A stretch of DNA of 5,845 bases from an uncultured Acidaminococcus sp. (GTDB lineage: Bacteria > Bacillota_C > Negativicutes > Acidaminococcales > Acidaminococcaceae), in the NCBI GenBank assembly GCA_900314165.1, contig OMUE01000107.1, positions 1 to 5,845 on the forward strand, in the 5' to 3' direction. The notes below the pieces were generated by a model. It ran no database searches. It worked only from the letters and a program-made list of their open reading frames with translations, and was not told the origin of the DNA. A program made the position numbers and the translations under genes. Position 1 is the stretch's first letter; each line of letters starts with the position of its first letter. This document shows positions 4,108 to 5,845 of the stretch, piece by piece.

Positions 4108-5454
4108 TTATTGCATGAAAGGCAGTTTGAATCTGCCCTTCCGTGCATACTTGTTCATGCCCTGCATGGTCTTCATCATCTTCCTGCTTTCTTCAAACTG
4201 CTTCAGCAGGCGATTCACATCCTGAACCCTTTGGCCACAGCCGGCAGCAATCCGTTTCCGGCGCTGTCCGTTGATGATTCGGGGATTCTGGCGTTCCTGA
4301 GGGGTCATGGAGTAGATGATGGCTTCCAGGCGGCGGACTTCCTTGCCGTCCAGATCCACACCTTCCAGCTGTTTGCTGAACTTGCTCATGCCGGGAATCA
4401 TGCCCAGGATGGATTCCAGAGAACCCAGTTTCTTGATCTGCTTCATCTGATCAAGGAACATATCCAGGGTAAACTCGTTTTTCTTGATGGACTCGGCCAT
4501 CTTTTTGGCTTTGTCCACATCAATGGCTTGCTGTGCCTTTTCGATGAGGGAGAGCACATCCCCCATGCCCAGGATTCGGGAAGCCATTCTATCTGGATAA
4601 AAGGGATCCAAAGCATCCAGCTTTTCACCCATACCCACAAATTTCACCGGGCAGTCCGCCACGGCCTTGACGCTGAGCACGGCACCGCCTCTGGCATCGC
4701 CGTCCAGCTTCGTGACTACCAGGCCCGTAATGCCCAGAGCTTTGTTGAAGGCATCGGCTACGGTGACGGCATCCTGACCGGTCATGGCATCTACCACCAG
4801 CAGGATTTCCTGAGGTTTCACCGCTGCCTTCATGTCCTTCAGTTCGTTCATGAGGGTTTCGTCGATGTGCAGGCGGCCGGCCGTATCGATGAGCACCGTA
4901 TCGCACAGCAATTGGTTGGCCCGCTTCAGGGATTCTTTCGCAATCTCCACCGGGGAAACCTGATCACCCATGGTGAAGACGGGCAGGTCCAGCTGTTTGC
5001 CCAGCACTTCCAGCTGGGTGATAGCGGCAGGACGGTAAACGTCGCCAGCCACCATCAGGGGCTTCTTCCCATTCTTCCGCAGGTAATTGGCCAGCTTGCC
5101 TACCGTGGTGGTCTTGCCGGCGCCCTGGAGGCCTACCAGCATGATGACGGTAGGAGGATTAGGAGAGAACGTCAGCTTGCTCTGGGTACCGCCCAGCAGA
5201 TTGATGAGTTCCTCGTGGACGATCTTGACGATATATTGGCCTGGAGTCAGGTTCGGGTCCACTTGCTGACCCTGTGCCCGCTCCTTAATCTTCGCGGTAA
5301 ATTCCTTGACGACCTTGAAGTTCACATCTGCTTCCAAAAGGGCCAGCCGGACTTCCCGCAGGGTATTTTTCAAATCCTGTTCGCTGACGGTCTTTTGGCC
5401 ACGGAGTTTCTGGATGGCCGCCGTTAATTTGTCTGTCAGTAATTCAAAAGCCAT
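4108..5454 (-). CDS. ffh: Signal recognition particle protein Ffh (SRP54)
   Basis: Ffh is the GTPase core of the signal recognition particle. With SRP RNA it binds signal sequences of nascent membrane and exported proteins and docks them with FtsY. The 448 residues are full length. The N domain (1-about 95) contains the ALLEADVN motif (38-45). The G domain shows the P-loop GLQGAGKTT (108-116), the insertion-box DVYRPAA (138-144), DTAGR (190-194), TKLDG (248-252) and [11 protein letters not shown] (272-282). The methionine-rich M domain (about 325-448) carries GMIPGM (351-356) and the SRP RNA-binding region from SMTPQER to RIAAGCG and DVNRLLKQF (382-420). The tail is basic. The ATG at 5454 has AGG 7 nt upstream, overlapping the end of ylxM. 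The gap to ylxM is 2 nt, so translational coupling is likely. Confidence 0.98.
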   Translation of the reverse strand: MAFELLTDKLTAAIQKLRGQKTVSEQDLKNTLREVRLALLEADVNFKVVKEFTAKIKERAQGQQVDPNLTPGQYIVKIVHEELINLLGGTQSKLTFSPNPPTVIMLVGLQGAGKTTTVGKLANYLRKNGKKPLMVAGDVYRPAAITQLEVLGKQLDLPVFTMGDQVSPVEIAKESLKRANQLLCDTVLIDTAGRLHIDETLMNELKDMKAAVKPQEILLVVDAMTGQDAVTVADAFNKALGITGLVVTKLDGDARGGAVLSVKAVADCPVKFVGMGEKLDALDPFYPDRMASRILGMGDVLSLIEKAQQAIDVDKAKKMAESIKKNEFTLDMFLDQMKQIKKLGSLESILGMIPGMSKFSKQLEGVDLDGKEVRRLEAIIYSMTPQERQNPRIINGQRRKRIAAGCGQRVQDVNRLLKQFEESRKMMKTMQGMNKYARKGRFKLPFMQ

Positions 5455-5456
5455 GG

Positions 5457-5822
5457 TTACCTGCTTTCATGAATCAAACTTTCTAAGATCTTCTCCACTT
5501 CGCCCAGCCGGGTATCCGTGGCTTCGGTGTTCCTGCAGGCCTTCAGCAGCTGCAGGGCCCCGCGGATTTTGAATTTCTGCTGCTGTTCCTGATGCAGCAG
5601 GTGCAGCTTGTCTTCGTATTTTTCCAGGGTCTGTTCTACCCGGCGCAGCAGGTCATATACGGCCTGGCGGCTGATCTGGCTGCTTTCCGCAATCTCTCCC
5701 AGGGAAAGATCATCGTAGAAATACTGCTCCATCATCTTCTGCTGTTTGTCCGTCAGCAGCCCTCCGTACATATCGTACAGCCGGCCGAAGCGGATCTTCT
5801 TCTCAAATTCATCATCCTGCAT
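5457..5822 (-). CDS. ylxM: YlxM family helix-turn-helix protein (UPF0122)
   Basis: This is a 121-residue helical protein found next to ffh and ftsY in Firmicutes. Family members are associated with the SRP pathway (an SRP-associated role is reported in streptococci). The N-terminal half shows the family pattern FGRLYDMYGGLLTDKQQKMMEQYFYDDLS (12-40). It is followed by a sigma-70 region 4-like helix-turn-helix, LGEIAESSQISRQAVYDLLRR (41-61), and a long charged helix (about 63-85). The segment after about 86 is less conserved. The ATG at 5822 has a modest GGTGAT upstream. The stop codon lies 2 nt before the ffh start. Its promoter and the neighbour to the right (ftsY in relatives) are outside the window. 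Only 23 nt remain there and they show no clear signal. Confidence 0.95.
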   Translation of the reverse strand: MQDDEFEKKIRFGRLYDMYGGLLTDKQQKMMEQYFYDDLSLGEIAESSQISRQAVYDLLRRVEQTLEKYEDKLHLLHQEQQQKFKIRGALQLLKACRNTEATDTRLGEVEKILESLIHESR

Positions 5823-5845
5823 GGTATCACCGTCCGCTATTCTAC

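Noticed and set aside
4234..4239. GCG in place of GSG in the RNA-binding loop of Ffh
   Set aside because: A cysteine at this place is, to my recollection, also found in Escherichia coli Ffh, so it is not unusual.
4054..5427. A 457-codon open frame on the plus strand antisense to almost all of ffh
   Set aside because: It mirrors the ffh codons in a fixed frame, lacks a Shine-Dalgarno, and its translation shows no recognisable family. Ffh on the other strand has every family motif. Long antisense frames are common opposite genes with this codon use.

Overview
The window carries a conserved bacterial housekeeping operon, read entirely on the minus strand. From right to left the order is ylxM, ffh, rpsP, khpA (ylqC), ylqD, rimM, trmD, rplS. 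This is the gene order known from Bacillus subtilis and many other Firmicutes. Together with the ylqD gene it points to a Firmicute. The moderate to high GC at synonymous positions, the dispersed intergenic double-hairpin repeats and a long signal peptide on the leftmost gene would fit a gut Negativicute (Acidaminococcus-like). That finer placement is an inference from general impression, not from a search.

Right to middle (5822 to 1374): YlxM and Ffh belong to the signal recognition particle pathway. S16, the KH protein KhpA, RimM (30S maturation; binds S19), TrmD (m1G37 of tRNA) and L19 link ribosome assembly with tRNA modification. The genes from ylxM to trmD are tightly packed, with gaps of 0 to 15 nt except for 71 nt between ffh and rpsP. 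rplS has its own strong extended -10 promoter next to the trmD stop codon, a leader of about 70 nt with possible hairpins, and an intrinsic terminator directly after its stop.

Left of the rplS terminator lies lepB (signal peptidase I), which ends at a bidirectional intrinsic terminator. Its upstream gap holds one copy of a double-hairpin repeat and no promoter I can recognise. Functionally it pairs with ffh: SRP delivers exported proteins to the membrane and LepB removes their signal peptides.

Far left (1 to 648): a 434-nt non-coding stretch holds the lepB terminator, a second copy and a degenerate third module of the repeat, and a 19-bp imperfect inverted repeat pair. It also holds one or two promoters and a 10-bp leader hairpin driving a gene that runs off the left edge. 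That gene begins with a long signal peptide and encodes an unidentified exported protein.

I see no new defence, mobile or biosynthetic system here. The most unusual material is the repeat-rich accessory interval around lepB (about 389-645 and 1229-1278) and the structured leaders of rplS and of the exported gene.
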